From: Govania unica
GTDB lineage: Bacteria; Pseudomonadota; Alphaproteobacteria; Sphingomonadales; Govanellaceae
Length of the DNA stretch: 64,000 nucleotides
Assembly (NCBI RefSeq): GCF_027920805.1
Contig: NZ_JANWOI010000001.1
Coordinates: 310,001-374,000, forward strand
Direction: 5' to 3'
The number at the start of each line of letters is the position of its first letter. Positions within the stretch are counted from its first letter, which is position 1. The notes under the pieces were generated by a model that did no database searches, was not told where the DNA came from, and saw only the letters and a list, made by a program, of their open reading frames with translations. A program made the translations under genes and the position numbers. Shown piece by piece: positions 36,421-45,565 of the stretch.

Positions 36421-36720
36421 ATGACTGCCTTGCTTTCAGTGATCCTGGCTGTGATCGGGATTTTCAAACTTGTTCTGATTGCCTCGATCATCCTCAGCTG
36501 GTTGTTCGCGTTCAATCTCGTGAATACCGGCAACCGTTTCGTGGCCGGATTGTCCGAGGTGCTTTACCGTCTGACCGAGCCGGTTCTGCGTCCGGTGCGT
36601 AATATCCTGCCGAATCTGGGGGCTATCGATATTTCGCCGATCGTCGTTTTTCTGCTGCTCTATGGCCTTGAGGTGCTGATCATTCGTGATATTGCTCCCG
36701 CGCTCGGGGTGGCCCCATAG
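36421..36720 (+). CDS. yggT: YggT family membrane protein
   Basis: A 99-residue inner-membrane protein with two pairs of hydrophobic helices. The YggT signature LSWLFAFN-x-VNTGNRFV and YRLTEPVLRPVRNILPNLG (as LTEPVLRPVRNILP) is clear. The family is linked to osmotic tolerance and to assembly or positioning functions in other bacteria, without a settled mechanism. The stop is 7 bases before the DUF167 gene, with folD next, giving a short operon. GAAGAGGG precedes the ATG. Confidence 0.93.
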   Translation: MTALLSVILAVIGIFKLVLIASIILSWLFAFNLVNTGNRFVAGLSEVLYRLTEPVLRPVRNILPNLGAIDISPIVVFLLLYGLEVLIIRDIAPALGVAP

Positions 36721-36727
36721 GGCCTTC

Positions 36728-37039
36728 ATGACGCCCTGGACCGTTACTGCTGAAGGTCTGATGCTTGCGGTGCGGGTGACGCCCAAGTCCTCCCGCGATG
36801 GCATTGATGGCATCGTCGAAGATGCGGATGGCAAGCTTTGGCTCAAGATCAGGCTTACGGCAGCGCCGGAAGATGGCAAGGCCAATCAGGCCCTGCTCCG
36901 GCTTCTGGCCAGGATGTTCAGGATACCGAAAAGCAGCCTCGATATTCTCAGCGGCGAAAGTGCGCGGAGCAAACGTGTTCTCCTCCGTGGCGACGGAAAC
37001 CAGCTTGCGGCGGTAGTTGCGGCCACGCTTTTGATATAA
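36728..37039 (+). CDS. DUF167 (YggU) family protein
   Basis: A 103-residue DUF167 protein with [38 protein letters not shown] (as [15 protein letters not shown]) and the final [13 protein letters not shown] block. Function unknown; it is very often next to yggT, as here. Starting at 36728 ([10 protein letters not shown]) avoids the overlap with yggT required by the longer frame. Confidence 0.93.
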   Translation: MTPWTVTAEGLMLAVRVTPKSSRDGIDGIVEDADGKLWLKIRLTAAPEDGKANQALLRLLARMFRIPKSSLDILSGESARSKRVLLRGDGNQLAAVVAATLLI

Positions 37040-37052
37040 GGAAACCTTCGGC

Positions 37053-37919
37053 ATGACGGCGAAATTGATAGACGGCAAGGCTTTCGCGGCTGAATTGCGG
37101 GCGTGGATCGGCACCGAGGTGGCCGAGCTCAAGGCTGAAAGCGGCGTCACGCCGGGGCTCGCGGTGGTGCTGGTCGGGGAAGATCCGGCAAGTGCGGTCT
37201 ATGTCAAGAACAAGGGCATACAGACCCGCGAGGCGGGCATGGCATCCTTTGAACATAAGCTTGCCCCGGAGACCTCCGAAGCTGATCTGTTGGCTCTGGT
37301 GGCCCGGCTAAATGCCGATCCGGCGGTTCATGGCATTCTGGTGCAATTGCCGTTGCCGCAGCAGATCGACGAACAGAAAGTGCTGGCCGCCATCGATCCG
37401 AGAAAAGACGTGGATGGCTTTCATGTGGTCAATGTGGGCCTGCTTGCGACCGGTGGCGCGGGGCTTGTGCCTTGCACGCCCTTGGGCTGCATCATGCTGT
37501 TGAAAGATCAGCTTGGTGATCTTTCCGGTTTGAAGGCCGTGGTGGTCGGACGCTCCAACATCGTCGGCAAGCCGATGGCGCAACTGCTGCTTAAGGAAAG
37601 CTGCACAGTCACGATCGCGCATTCGCGGACGCGGGATCTGGCTGCCGAATGCCGCTCCGCCGATATTCTGGTGGCGGCGGTGGGGCGTCCGGAATTCATT
37701 CGTGGCGACTGGATCAAGCCGGGGGCGACGGTGATCGACGTCGGCATCAATCGCGTGCCGGCCGATGGCGGCAAGACCAGGCTCGTCGGTGACGTTGCCT
37801 TTGCCGAGGCGGTCGAGGTGGCGGGCGCTATCACCCCTGTGCCCGGCGGCGTGGGCCCCATGACCATCGCCTGTCTTCTGGCCAATACCCTGACTGCGGC
37901 GCGCCGTAGCGTCGGCTAG
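37053..37919 (+). CDS. folD: Methylenetetrahydrofolate dehydrogenase/cyclohydrolase FolD
   Basis: Bifunctional one-carbon enzyme of 288 residues. Visible motifs are [16 protein letters not shown] (substrate tyrosine and catalytic lysine region), [18 protein letters not shown] and the NADP loop [17 protein letters not shown], followed by [14 protein letters not shown] near the C-terminus. Third gene of the yggT-DUF167-folD run, 13 bases after the previous stop, with AAGGAAA upstream. Confidence 0.96.
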   Translation: MTAKLIDGKAFAAELRAWIGTEVAELKAESGVTPGLAVVLVGEDPASAVYVKNKGIQTREAGMASFEHKLAPETSEADLLALVARLNADPAVHGILVQLPLPQQIDEQKVLAAIDPRKDVDGFHVVNVGLLATGGAGLVPCTPLGCIMLLKDQLGDLSGLKAVVVGRSNIVGKPMAQLLLKESCTVTIAHSRTRDLAAECRSADILVAAVGRPEFIRGDWIKPGATVIDVGINRVPADGGKTRLVGDVAFAEAVEVAGAITPVPGGVGPMTIACLLANTLTAARRSVG

Positions 37920-38026
37920 AATAAGTTTTTTCAAGTAGTCATTAAGTTGCGGGATTGCGTCAGAGGGCATATGCTTTCTGACGCGAACCGCGTTGCCCAT
38001 AGCGCAATCCAAAGGAGACAGGGAAC

Positions 38027-38443
38027 ATGAGCATTATTAAGGAATTCAAAGAGTTCGCCATGCGCGGCAATATGATCGACATGGCTGTCGGTATCATTAT
38101 CGGCGCAGCCTTTGGGACCATTGTCAGTTCGCTGGTGAATGACGTGCTGATGCCGCCCATCGGGTTGCTGGCAGGCGGGCTCGATTTCGCTGACAAGTTC
38201 ATTGCCTTGAATGGTGAAAGCTATGCGACGCTGGCTGAGGCCACCAAGGCCGGCGCGCCGGTCATCCGCTATGGCATGTTCATCAATGCGGTGATCAATT
38301 TCCTGATCGTGGCTTTTGCCATCTTCATGTTGATCAAACAGGTCAATCGGTTCAAGAAGGCCGAAGCTGTGGCTCCTGCGGCTCCGGCTGAGGACGTGGT
38401 TCTGCTGACGCAAATCCGTGATCTTCTGAAGGCCAAGGCATAA
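38027..38443 (+). CDS. mscL: Large-conductance mechanosensitive channel MscL
   Basis: Homopentameric osmotic safety valve, 138 residues. The N-terminal helix is [20 protein letters not shown], with the pore constriction in [19 protein letters not shown] (as [15 protein letters not shown]). TM2 is [19 protein letters not shown] and a C-terminal cytoplasmic helix bundle segment ends [14 protein letters not shown] strong AAAGGAGA precedes the ATG. The secreted DUF4139 gene starts five bases after the stop. Confidence 0.96.
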   Translation: MSIIKEFKEFAMRGNMIDMAVGIIIGAAFGTIVSSLVNDVLMPPIGLLAGGLDFADKFIALNGESYATLAEATKAGAPVIRYGMFINAVINFLIVAFAIFMLIKQVNRFKKAEAVAPAAPAEDVVLLTQIRDLLKAKA

Positions 38444-38448
38444 GCCCC

Positions 38449-39816
38449 ATGGTTCGTTTTGGTTATGCGTTGCTGGCTGGGGTCGCTTTGGCGATCCCGG
38501 CAGCCGGGCCCGTGTCGGCGGCGTCCTCGTTGTCACTCACGATTTATAATGAAAATCTGGCGCTGGTGCGCGATCAGCGCGATATGACGTTGCAAGCGGG
38601 CCGCAACCGTGTGGAATTTCCCGATGTCTCGGCGGAAATCATCCCGGAATCCGTGGTTCTGAAGGCTGCGGGGCTCACGCTTGTTGAGCAGAATTTCGAT
38701 TTCGATCTGCTGACGCCGACCAAATTGATGGAAAAGGCGGTCGGCCAGACGGTGCAGATCGTGCGCATCAACCCCGGCAACGGGGCAGAGCAACGGGAAA
38801 CCGCCAAGGTCCTTGCCGTCAATGACGGCGTGACCCTGCAAATCGGCAATCGCATCGAAATCCTGCGGCAGGACAGCATTCCGACCCGGGTAATTTTTGA
38901 CAAACTGCCGGATAATCTCAAGGCCAAGCCGACGCTGTCGATGCTGATCGATGCCACGACGGCGGGCGGGCGCAATCTTGAACTGAATTACCTGACGCGC
39001 GGGTTGTCCTGGCGTGCCGATTATGTGGCGGCCTTTGATGAAAAGCAGGGCAGCCTCAGCTTGCAGGGCTGGATCACCCTGACCAACAACAGCGGCATTG
39101 CTTACCGGGATGTGAAAACTCAGCTGGTCGCGGGAAGCGTCAATCGCGTGGGCGGCCGTCCCATGGCTGGGCGCAATTTTGAAACCGCCATGGTGAAGAG
39201 CGCGAGCCGCGAGGCGTTCGGTGATTATCACCTTTATACGCTGCCCGAGGCGACGACCATCGCCAACAATCAGACCAAACAGGTGAGCTTCCTCGACGCT
39301 CCGACGGTCAAGGCCACGAAACGTTATAGTTACGAAGCCGGGGATTTTCTGACCCAGCGTGAAGCGGCCCATGTGGATGTGGATATCACCATCGCCAACA
39401 GCAAAGCGGATGGTCTGGGCGAGCCGCTGCCGGCCGGGGTCATCCGTATTTATGGCAAGGATCAATTCGGGCAATCGCATTTCCTGGGGGAAGATACGAT
39501 CGACCACACCCCGGAAGGGCTCGATATCCGGCCGCGCGTGGGCAAAGCCTTTGATGTGACGGTGCAATCGACTATCACGGCGCGGCGGGAATATAAGAAA
39601 GACCGCTACGAAAACGCCATGGCTTACCGCTTCCGCAATGCGCGGGCCGAAGCGGTGACTGTCGTCTTCCGTCAGGCCGGGTTCGGGACCAATTGGGATA
39701 TTACGGCGGAATCCGCGTCCCATAGCGCTCCTGATGCCTTGAGTGCCGAATGGACTGTGACGGTTCCGGCCAAGGGGGACAGCTTGCTGACCTTCACTGT
39801 GCGCCAGAAGGAATAG
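38449..39816 (+). CDS. Secreted DUF4139 protein, copy 1
   Basis: A 455-residue exported protein. The signal peptide ends near PVSAASS. The N-terminal beta region begins SLTIYNENLALVRDQRDM, and the long C-terminal DUF4139 region includes LNYLTRGLSWRADYVA, ITLTNNSGIAYRDVKTQLVAG (as LTNNSGIAYRD) and KQVSFLDAP. DUF4139 proteins have mucoidy-inhibitor-A-like beta folds; biochemical function is unknown. It follows mscL by five bases and precedes a paralogue by six, suggesting one envelope-related transcript. Confidence 0.85.
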   Translation: MVRFGYALLAGVALAIPAAGPVSAASSLSLTIYNENLALVRDQRDMTLQAGRNRVEFPDVSAEIIPESVVLKAAGLTLVEQNFDFDLLTPTKLMEKAVGQTVQIVRINPGNGAEQRETAKVLAVNDGVTLQIGNRIEILRQDSIPTRVIFDKLPDNLKAKPTLSMLIDATTAGGRNLELNYLTRGLSWRADYVAAFDEKQGSLSLQGWITLTNNSGIAYRDVKTQLVAGSVNRVGGRPMAGRNFETAMVKSASREAFGDYHLYTLPEATTIANNQTKQVSFLDAPTVKATKRYSYEAGDFLTQREAAHVDVDITIANSKADGLGEPLPAGVIRIYGKDQFGQSHFLGEDTIDHTPEGLDIRPRVGKAFDVTVQSTITARREYKKDRYENAMAYRFRNARAEAVTVVFRQAGFGTNWDITAESASHSAPDALSAEWTVTVPAKGDSLLTFTVRQKE

Positions 39817-39822
39817 CGCCTC

Positions 39823-41295
39823 ATGCGTGTCGCGGTGGCGCTCGTTCTCTGGGCGGGGCAGGTGATGGCGGCGGACCTGGTCACCTTACCGGGGCCGGGG
39901 ACAGTCTCCGTCACCATCTATCGCGACAATCTTGCCATGGTGCGGGAGCTGCGCTCCCTAACGCTGGAGCCGGAGACGCGGGTTATCGAATTTGCCGGGG
40001 TCAGTGACGGCATTCTGCCGCCGTCGGCCAGTGTCACGGGCTTGCCCGGGCCGGTTCGGGAACAGAATTTCGATTATGATCTGCTGACCCCAGCCTCCCT
40101 GATGGAAAAATCCGTCGGACGACAGGTCCGGCTGATCCGTACTTTGCCCGGCAGCGGCAAGGTGACCGAGGATGTGGCGACGGTGCTATCGGCCAAGGCG
40201 GGTCTGCTGCTGTCCATCAATGGCAAGACCGAGGCGTTTTCCTGTAGCGGACTGCCCGAGCGCCTGAGCTTTGACGCCCTGCCCGCAGGGTTGCGGTCGA
40301 GCCCCACTCTCTCCGCGAAACTTGAGACGTCGGCTGGCGGCCCGGCGGATGTGGCGCTCCAATATCTGACCGCGAGTTTGGGTTGGTCGGCGAATTATGT
40401 GGCGACGGTTGCGGCCGATGGTCGGAGCCTTGATCTTCGCGGCATGATCACCTTGACCAATCACGGCTCGGTGCCGCTGGAGGACGCCGAGGTGTTTGCG
40501 GTGGCCGGCGAACTCAATCGGACCGGGGTGGGCGCTCAGGGGTTTCGCATGTCCCATTGGTATGGCAATTGCTGGCCAAGCGGGGAGCTTTATGCCCCGG
40601 GGCAGGTCAAATATTATGCCGCAGCCGCCCCAGTGCCCGCGCCGATGATGGCCATGGCCAGGGAGATGGCCGATCAGGTCCAGGCAGAAGCGGAGCAATT
40701 GGCCGATTATCAGCTCTATAAACTGCCCGTGCGCACGACCGTTGCCGCTCATCAGAGCAAGCAGGTGGCGTTTCTCGCGAAGGATGGGGTCAGGTTCGAG
40801 CCCGTCTATCGGCTTGAACTTATGGGAGTCGATTTCGATCCGGACAGGGTACTCTATCCGGCGGTGATCCTTAAACTGCAGAACCGGCAGAAAACCGGCC
40901 TTGGGGAGCCCTTGGCAGCAGGTGTGATCCATGTCCTCGGCAGTGGTCCCGATGGCCCTTATCCGCTGGCGGAAGCCACAATACAGGACATCCCTGTAGG
41001 CGCACCGTTCGAGATCAGGTTGCCGGAAATGACGACGGTGCAGATCACCAGCATGATCAAACGCGAAAAAATGACGGCCAAAGCGATCGAAAAGACGGTC
41101 CATCATGTGATCCGCAACAGCAAGGACGAAGCCGTCACGGTCGAGCTCGACCAGGCCATGCCCGGCGCAGAGATCCATATCAAGGCAGCCAGCACACGGT
41201 CAGAGCCCCTGCGCGCCAATCTGCGACGCTGGACGGTCGAGGTTCCGGCGCGTGGGGAACGGACGCTGAGTTATACGGTCGAAGTGCCGCAGTGA
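39823..41295 (+). CDS. Secreted DUF4139 protein, copy 2
   Basis: A 490-residue paralogue of the preceding protein. Equivalent blocks are VSVTIYRDNLAMVRELRSL, EQNFDYDLLTPASLMEKSVG (copy 1 has EQNFDFDLLTPTKLMEKAVG), LQYLTASLGWSANYVA and KQVAFLAKDG. It differs by an insert near residues 235-290 (Trp/Pro/Met-rich, with two Cys nearby at FSCSG and GNCWPSG). A signal peptide ends near QVMA. The pair arose by tandem duplication followed by substantial divergence, so the copies are probably not redundant. Confidence 0.85.
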   Translation: MRVAVALVLWAGQVMAADLVTLPGPGTVSVTIYRDNLAMVRELRSLTLEPETRVIEFAGVSDGILPPSASVTGLPGPVREQNFDYDLLTPASLMEKSVGRQVRLIRTLPGSGKVTEDVATVLSAKAGLLLSINGKTEAFSCSGLPERLSFDALPAGLRSSPTLSAKLETSAGGPADVALQYLTASLGWSANYVATVAADGRSLDLRGMITLTNHGSVPLEDAEVFAVAGELNRTGVGAQGFRMSHWYGNCWPSGELYAPGQVKYYAAAAPVPAPMMAMAREMADQVQAEAEQLADYQLYKLPVRTTVAAHQSKQVAFLAKDGVRFEPVYRLELMGVDFDPDRVLYPAVILKLQNRQKTGLGEPLAAGVIHVLGSGPDGPYPLAEATIQDIPVGAPFEIRLPEMTTVQITSMIKREKMTAKAIEKTVHHVIRNSKDEAVTVELDQAMPGAEIHIKAASTRSEPLRANLRRWTVEVPARGERTLSYTVEVPQ

Positions 41296-41339
41296 CAGGC
41301 TGTGCGATTTTGTGACGCGATAGACTTTCACCTCTTTAA

Positions 41340-41426
41340 TGTCATTGCCGGGCTTGACCCGGCAATCCATGGATCAGCCTTGTGAAGTGTCAGCATGGAT
41401 TACCGGGTCAAGCTCGGCAATGACAG
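41340..41426. repeat. MITE-like hairpin element, complete copy
   Basis: Left arm TGTCATTGCCGGGCTTGACC to CCATGG (41340-41372), spacer of about 23 bases, right arm TGGATTACCGGGTCAAGC to TGACAG. It has the same architecture as 12439-12527, with a different spacer, in the gap between convergent genes. Confidence 0.8.
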
Positions 41427-41498
41427 TTGTGAGTCTGTGGCGCGCGGGTAATGGACGCTAAGCTTATGGTTGAAGCGTCTCGAAGACCGAAACCGCAG

Positions 41499-41534
41499 AA
41501 AAAAGGCCGAAGAGTTGCCCCTCCAGCCTTTTTT
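41499..41534. terminator. Bidirectional terminator between DUF4139 copy 2 and argG
   Basis: AAAAAAGGC and GCCTTTTTT arms with a 17-18 base loop give a terminator with T-runs on both strands, 13 bases after the argG stop. Confidence 0.75.
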
Positions 41535-41546
41535 GTCTGAGATCGT

Positions 41547-42758
41547 TTAGTTGCGGCCGCGCTGGTTGAGCAGGCGGAGGCGGAGGGCGTTCAGTTTGAT
41601 AAAGCCCTGGGCGTCGCGCTGGTCATAGACGGAATCTTCTTCGAAGGTCACATGCTGCAACGAATAGAGCGACTTCGGTGATTTGCGGCCGACGACCGAG
41701 ACATTGCCCTTGTAGAGCTTCAGGCGCACGGTGCCGGTGACGTCTTCCTGGCTCTTGTCGATCAGGGCTTGCAGCATCTGGCGCTCGGGGCTGAACCAGA
41801 AGCCGTTATAGATGAGCTCGGCATAGCGTGGCATGAGATCGTCTTTGAGATGGGCCGCGCCACGGTCGAGGGTGATGCTTTCGATGCCGCGATGGGCCGC
41901 GAGCAGGATGGTGCCGCCCGGGGTTTCGTAAATGCCGCGCGATTTCATGCCGACGAAGCGGTTTTCCAGCAAGTCGAGACGGCCGATGCCATTGACCCGG
42001 CCATATTCATTGAGCTTGGTGAGGATCGTGGCCGGCGACAGCTTTTCACCGTTGATGCCGACTGCATCGCCCTTTTCAAACTCGACTTCAATATAGGTGG
42101 CTTTGTCCGGAGCCTCTTCAGGGGAGAGGGTGCGGCTATAGACGAATTCAGGGGCTTCAAGCCACGGATCTTCGAGCGCCTTGCCTTCGGAGCTTGTGTG
42201 CAGCAGGTTGGCGTCGACCGAGAACGGGGCCTCCCCGCGCTTGTCCTTGGCGATCGGAATCTGGTGCTTTTCGGCGAAATCGATGAGCTTGGTCCGCGAC
42301 GTCAGGTCCCATTCACGCCAGGGTGCGATCACCTTGATGTCGGGCTGCAGCGCATAATAGGCCAGCTCGAAGCGGACCTGGTCGTTGCCTTTGCCGGTGG
42401 CGCCATGGCAGACCGCGTCGGCGCCATGCTCGCGGGCGATTTCGATCTGGCGCTTGGCGATGAGCGGCCGGGCGATCGAGGTGCCAAGGAGATAGATGCC
42501 TTCATAGACTGCGTTCGCACGGAACATCGGGAATACGAAGTCGCGCACGAATTCCTCGCGCAGATCTTCGATATAGATGTTCTTCACGCCGAACATTTCA
42601 GCTTTTTTGCGTGCGGGTTCAAGCTCTTCACCCTGGCCGAGATCGGCGGTGAAGGTGATCACTTCGCAGTCATAGGTTTCTTGCAGCCATTTCAGAATGA
42701 CTGAGGTATCGAGGCCGCCCGAATAGGCGAGCACGACTTTTTTAATGTCACGAGCCAT
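41547..42758 (-). CDS. argG: Argininosuccinate synthase
   Basis: ATP-dependent condensation of citrulline and aspartate in arginine synthesis, 403 residues. The ATP pyrophosphatase loop AYSGGLDTS is at the N-terminus, followed by [39 protein letters not shown] (as ETPGGTIL) and the C-terminal [11 protein letters not shown]. The ATG at 42758 gives [15 protein letters not shown], the normal beginning; the upstream extension is not family sequence. Confidence 0.97.
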   Translation of the reverse strand: MARDIKKVVLAYSGGLDTSVILKWLQETYDCEVITFTADLGQGEELEPARKKAEMFGVKNIYIEDLREEFVRDFVFPMFRANAVYEGIYLLGTSIARPLIAKRQIEIAREHGADAVCHGATGKGNDQVRFELAYYALQPDIKVIAPWREWDLTSRTKLIDFAEKHQIPIAKDKRGEAPFSVDANLLHTSSEGKALEDPWLEAPEFVYSRTLSPEEAPDKATYIEVEFEKGDAVGINGEKLSPATILTKLNEYGRVNGIGRLDLLENRFVGMKSRGIYETPGGTILLAAHRGIESITLDRGAAHLKDDLMPRYAELIYNGFWFSPERQMLQALIDKSQEDVTGTVRLKLYKGNVSVVGRKSPKSLYSLQHVTFEEDSVYDQRDAQGFIKLNALRLRLLNQRGRN

Positions 42759-42951
42759 GTACTTGGTCCCTTTATGTCCCGCATGGGAGACAGACGAAAT
42801 CGGCGCGCAGTATATGCCAACGACGGTGGCTTGCAAGTCCGGCGGGCGGAGTTCTGATCAGGATTAACGGTAAATTCAGATCAAGCCGTCATGAAGGTTC
42901 TTACGGGTGGGTAGAATTGTCCGATGTAAACTCCTGTGTACGAGAGACACA

Positions 42952-43482
42952 ATGCAAAAAAATGAGATAAAAAAGCCGGTTAGCGGCACGGACGGGACAG
43001 AGAATCAGACGCGACAGGGGCTCCATTTTACGACGGTGCGGGAGTCGTCGGCGATCGAGCATTTGCAGTTGCGAACCCTATATACCCTATGGCGGCGGGC
43101 CGGCGTGCGGCAGGAACAGGAGCTGCCGTCGCGTAAATTTGTTAAGGATCGTGAGCTCGCACGGCATTTCCCTAATCTGGTAGTGGCGGAGCTGCTGCGC
43201 ACGGATGGTCAGTACCGCATTTTGGCTGCGGGACAGCCAGCGCGCAGGTTCTGGGCACGGGACGCGGGCGCGGTGGCGGAAGAGATGGCCTTGCGCGGGG
43301 AACTGCTGCTCACACTTATGCGACATCTGTCGGCCAATCGGCTGGCGGTCGTTTATGCCGGCACGGCCATGATTGGTGGCGACCCCCACAGCTTTCATCT
43401 TCTGGCACTGCCGCTTGCGGAAGATGGCTATGAAATGGATGCCGCGATGATCGAGGTCGCTTTTGCGCCCTTGCAGCGTTGA
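42952..43482 (+). CDS. PAS-type protein (PAS_5-like)
   Basis: A 176-residue soluble protein resembling the PAS_5 group found mainly in Rhodospirillales and relatives. Typical pieces are LRTLYTLWRRAGVRQEQELPSR (as LYTLWRRAG and LPSR), RILAAGQPARRFWARD and FHLLALPLAEDG. No output domain is visible, so it may be a stand-alone sensor or adaptor. The ATG at 42952 (MQKNEIKK) follows GAGAG; an in-frame upstream TTG is less likely. Confidence 0.7.
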   Translation: MQKNEIKKPVSGTDGTENQTRQGLHFTTVRESSAIEHLQLRTLYTLWRRAGVRQEQELPSRKFVKDRELARHFPNLVVAELLRTDGQYRILAAGQPARRFWARDAGAVAEEMALRGELLLTLMRHLSANRLAVVYAGTAMIGGDPHSFHLLALPLAEDGYEMDAAMIEVAFAPLQR

Positions 43483-43550
43483 TTTTCGTGGCCCGGAGTG
43501 GGTTTTTCCGTTAGCAATAGCCGATCAAGGTAGTAAATCAGGAATCCAGA

Positions 43551-44132
43551 ATGTTCCGGCGACTTTATGAGTGGGTACTTGAAAAGTCGCGCGGGCCACG
43601 GGCGCCCCATGCCCTGGCGGTGATTTCCTTCGCGGAAAGTTCGTTTTTTCCCATTCCGCCAGATGTGATGCTGGTGCCGATGACGCTCTCGAAACCGGAG
43701 CGTTGGGCCAGTTACGCCCGCATCTGCACCATTGCCTCGGTCATCGGCGGGGTGGTGGGCTATGCCATTGGCGCGCTGCTGTTCGATACGCTCGGCATGC
43801 ATATCGTGCGGCTTTATGGGCTTGAGCATCAGATGGAAGGCTATCGGCAGGCCTACGCGGAATGGGGCACCTGGCTTATCCTGATCAAAGGGGTGACGCC
43901 CATTCCCTATAAGCTTGTGACCATTGCCTCGGGATTTTCGGGCTATGATTTCTTTGCCTTCATGGGCTTGTCGCTGATCACCCGGGGCGCGCGGTTTTAT
44001 GGGATTACCTGGCTGACCAAACGTTACGGCTCCCATGTGGCGGGGCTGCTTGAGCGTCGCGTGGGACTTGTGGCGACGCTCGTGCTTGGGGCCATCGTGC
44101 TTGGGTTCGTGGCGGTGAAATTTATCCTTTAA
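43551..44132 (+). CDS. YqaA/DedA-type membrane protein
   Basis: A 193-residue integral membrane protein of the SNARE-associated/DedA superfamily, YqaA branch. Landmarks are AVISFAESSFFPIPPDVMLV, GVVGYAIGALLFDTLG and the re-entrant-loop motif GVTPIPYKLVTIASGFSGY (as GVTPIPYKL). DedA proteins act in undecaprenyl-phosphate or lipid flipping and envelope homeostasis; the exact substrate here is open. Its stop overlaps the stop region of the convergent cfa gene by four bases. Confidence 0.88.
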   Translation: MFRRLYEWVLEKSRGPRAPHALAVISFAESSFFPIPPDVMLVPMTLSKPERWASYARICTIASVIGGVVGYAIGALLFDTLGMHIVRLYGLEHQMEGYRQAYAEWGTWLILIKGVTPIPYKLVTIASGFSGYDFFAFMGLSLITRGARFYGITWLTKRYGSHVAGLLERRVGLVATLVLGAIVLGFVAVKFIL

Positions 44133-45382
44133 GCCAGTTTGAGCTTCTCGTTTGCCCGGGCGGCGGCGTCCATAGCGATCAGTTCGCGTTCCTTTTCATA
44201 AATATAGTCCCGGGTGAACGGCACCGCGTCCTGTTGTTTCGCGAGCTGAATCTGGAACACCACATGGTCTGAATAGTGGAAGGTCCATTCGCTGGCGGCG
44301 AGATAGAATTCCCACATCCTGAGAAAACGCTCGTCATAGAGGGCGATGATCTTGTCGCGGTTCTGCTGCACGCGGTCCCACCAATGCTTGAGCGTCTTGG
44401 CGTAATGAAGCCGCAGGATTTCGATGTCGGTGACGTAGAAACCGGCCTGCTCGATCACCGGCAGAATTTCCGAGAGGGCGGGAGAATAACCGCCGGGAAA
44501 AATATATTTGCGGACCCAGGAATTGGTGCGCCCCGGCCCGTCCGAGCGGCCAATGGTATGAAGCAGCGCCACGCAGTCATCGGTGGTGACGTTATAGAGC
44601 GTATCGAAGAAGGTTTGATATTGCGGCACGCCCACATGTTCAAACATGCCGACGGAGACCACGCGGTCATAGCGTTCGGTGACGGTCCGATAATCCTGCA
44701 GCTGGAAGTCGACGTCGTTTGAGACCCCGCTTTTGGCGGCACGCCCCTTGGCCACGGCCAGCTGTTCGTCTGACAACGTGACGCCCTTGACCTTCACACC
44801 GGCGACGCGGTTGAGATAAAGCGCCATGCCGCCCCAGCCGCACCCGATATCAAGCACGCGCTGCCCGGCCTTGAGGCAGAGCTTGGCGGCGATATGGGCT
44901 TTTTTCAACAGCTGCGCGGTTTCGAGATCCTCGGTCCCGGTGGGGAAATAGGCGCAGGAATATTGCCGGTCGGCATCCAGGAAGAGATCGTAAAGCTCCC
45001 CCGATAGATCGTAATGGTGATGCACATTCTCGCGCGAGCGGCTGATCGGATTATGCTGAAACAAATGACCGGTCTGGCGCTTGAGCCAGCGTTTCAGGGT
45101 CATGCGATTGTTTCGCGGGTAAAAATTCCGATTGGCCATGACCAGTTTGAGAAATTCGCGGATGTCGCCCTTTTCAAAGGTGACGCGGCCATCCATATAG
45201 GCCTCCCCCATGGCGAGGGAGGAATGCCAGCCGATATCCCAGGCGACCTTGCGATCGTGGAGGCGAAGAGTCATCTCGGGGCTTGGTGAGCCGACGAAGC
45301 GGTAGGTCTTGCCGTCCACATCAATAATGTTAAGGGTGCCGATTTTCAGAAGGTTCTTCAAGAGGATGGAGAGTAGAAACAT
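44129..45382 (-). CDS. cfa: Cyclopropane-fatty-acyl-phospholipid synthase
   Basis: SAM-dependent methylation of membrane unsaturated acyl chains, 417 residues. The N-terminal domain includes SLAMGEAYMDGRV and HHYDLSGELYDLFLDADRQYSCAYF (as HHYDLSGELYDLFLD and QYSCAYF). The SAM motif is VLDIGCGWGG. Later blocks are VSVGMFEHVG, FFDTLYN and YIFPGGYSPALSE. Length fits the family. It may alter membranes under stress or in stationary phase together with PHB accumulation, but no shared site is visible. Confidence 0.94.
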   Translation of the reverse strand: MFLLSILLKNLLKIGTLNIIDVDGKTYRFVGSPSPEMTLRLHDRKVAWDIGWHSSLAMGEAYMDGRVTFEKGDIREFLKLVMANRNFYPRNNRMTLKRWLKRQTGHLFQHNPISRSRENVHHHYDLSGELYDLFLDADRQYSCAYFPTGTEDLETAQLLKKAHIAAKLCLKAGQRVLDIGCGWGGMALYLNRVAGVKVKGVTLSDEQLAVAKGRAAKSGVSNDVDFQLQDYRTVTERYDRVVSVGMFEHVGVPQYQTFFDTLYNVTTDDCVALLHTIGRSDGPGRTNSWVRKYIFPGGYSPALSEILPVIEQAGFYVTDIEILRLHYAKTLKHWWDRVQQNRDKIIALYDERFLRMWEFYLAASEWTFHYSDHVVFQIQLAKQQDAVPFTRDYIYEKERELIAMDAAARANEKLKLA

Positions 45383-45565
45383 TCGGAGGGTCTCCCGTGT
45401 CTATCTCAGACTTGGAGAAAAGCCTACTAGACGGGGATGTTTGAGGTCAAGTCAAACTATCTATGCAAGAACAAGTAGTTAGACAAGCCGCTTCGGCGCG
45501 CCTTCCAGAGCGCCAGAGGCGGTCAATCAGATATCCTGGTTGAGACTTGATCTTGCGACCGATCG

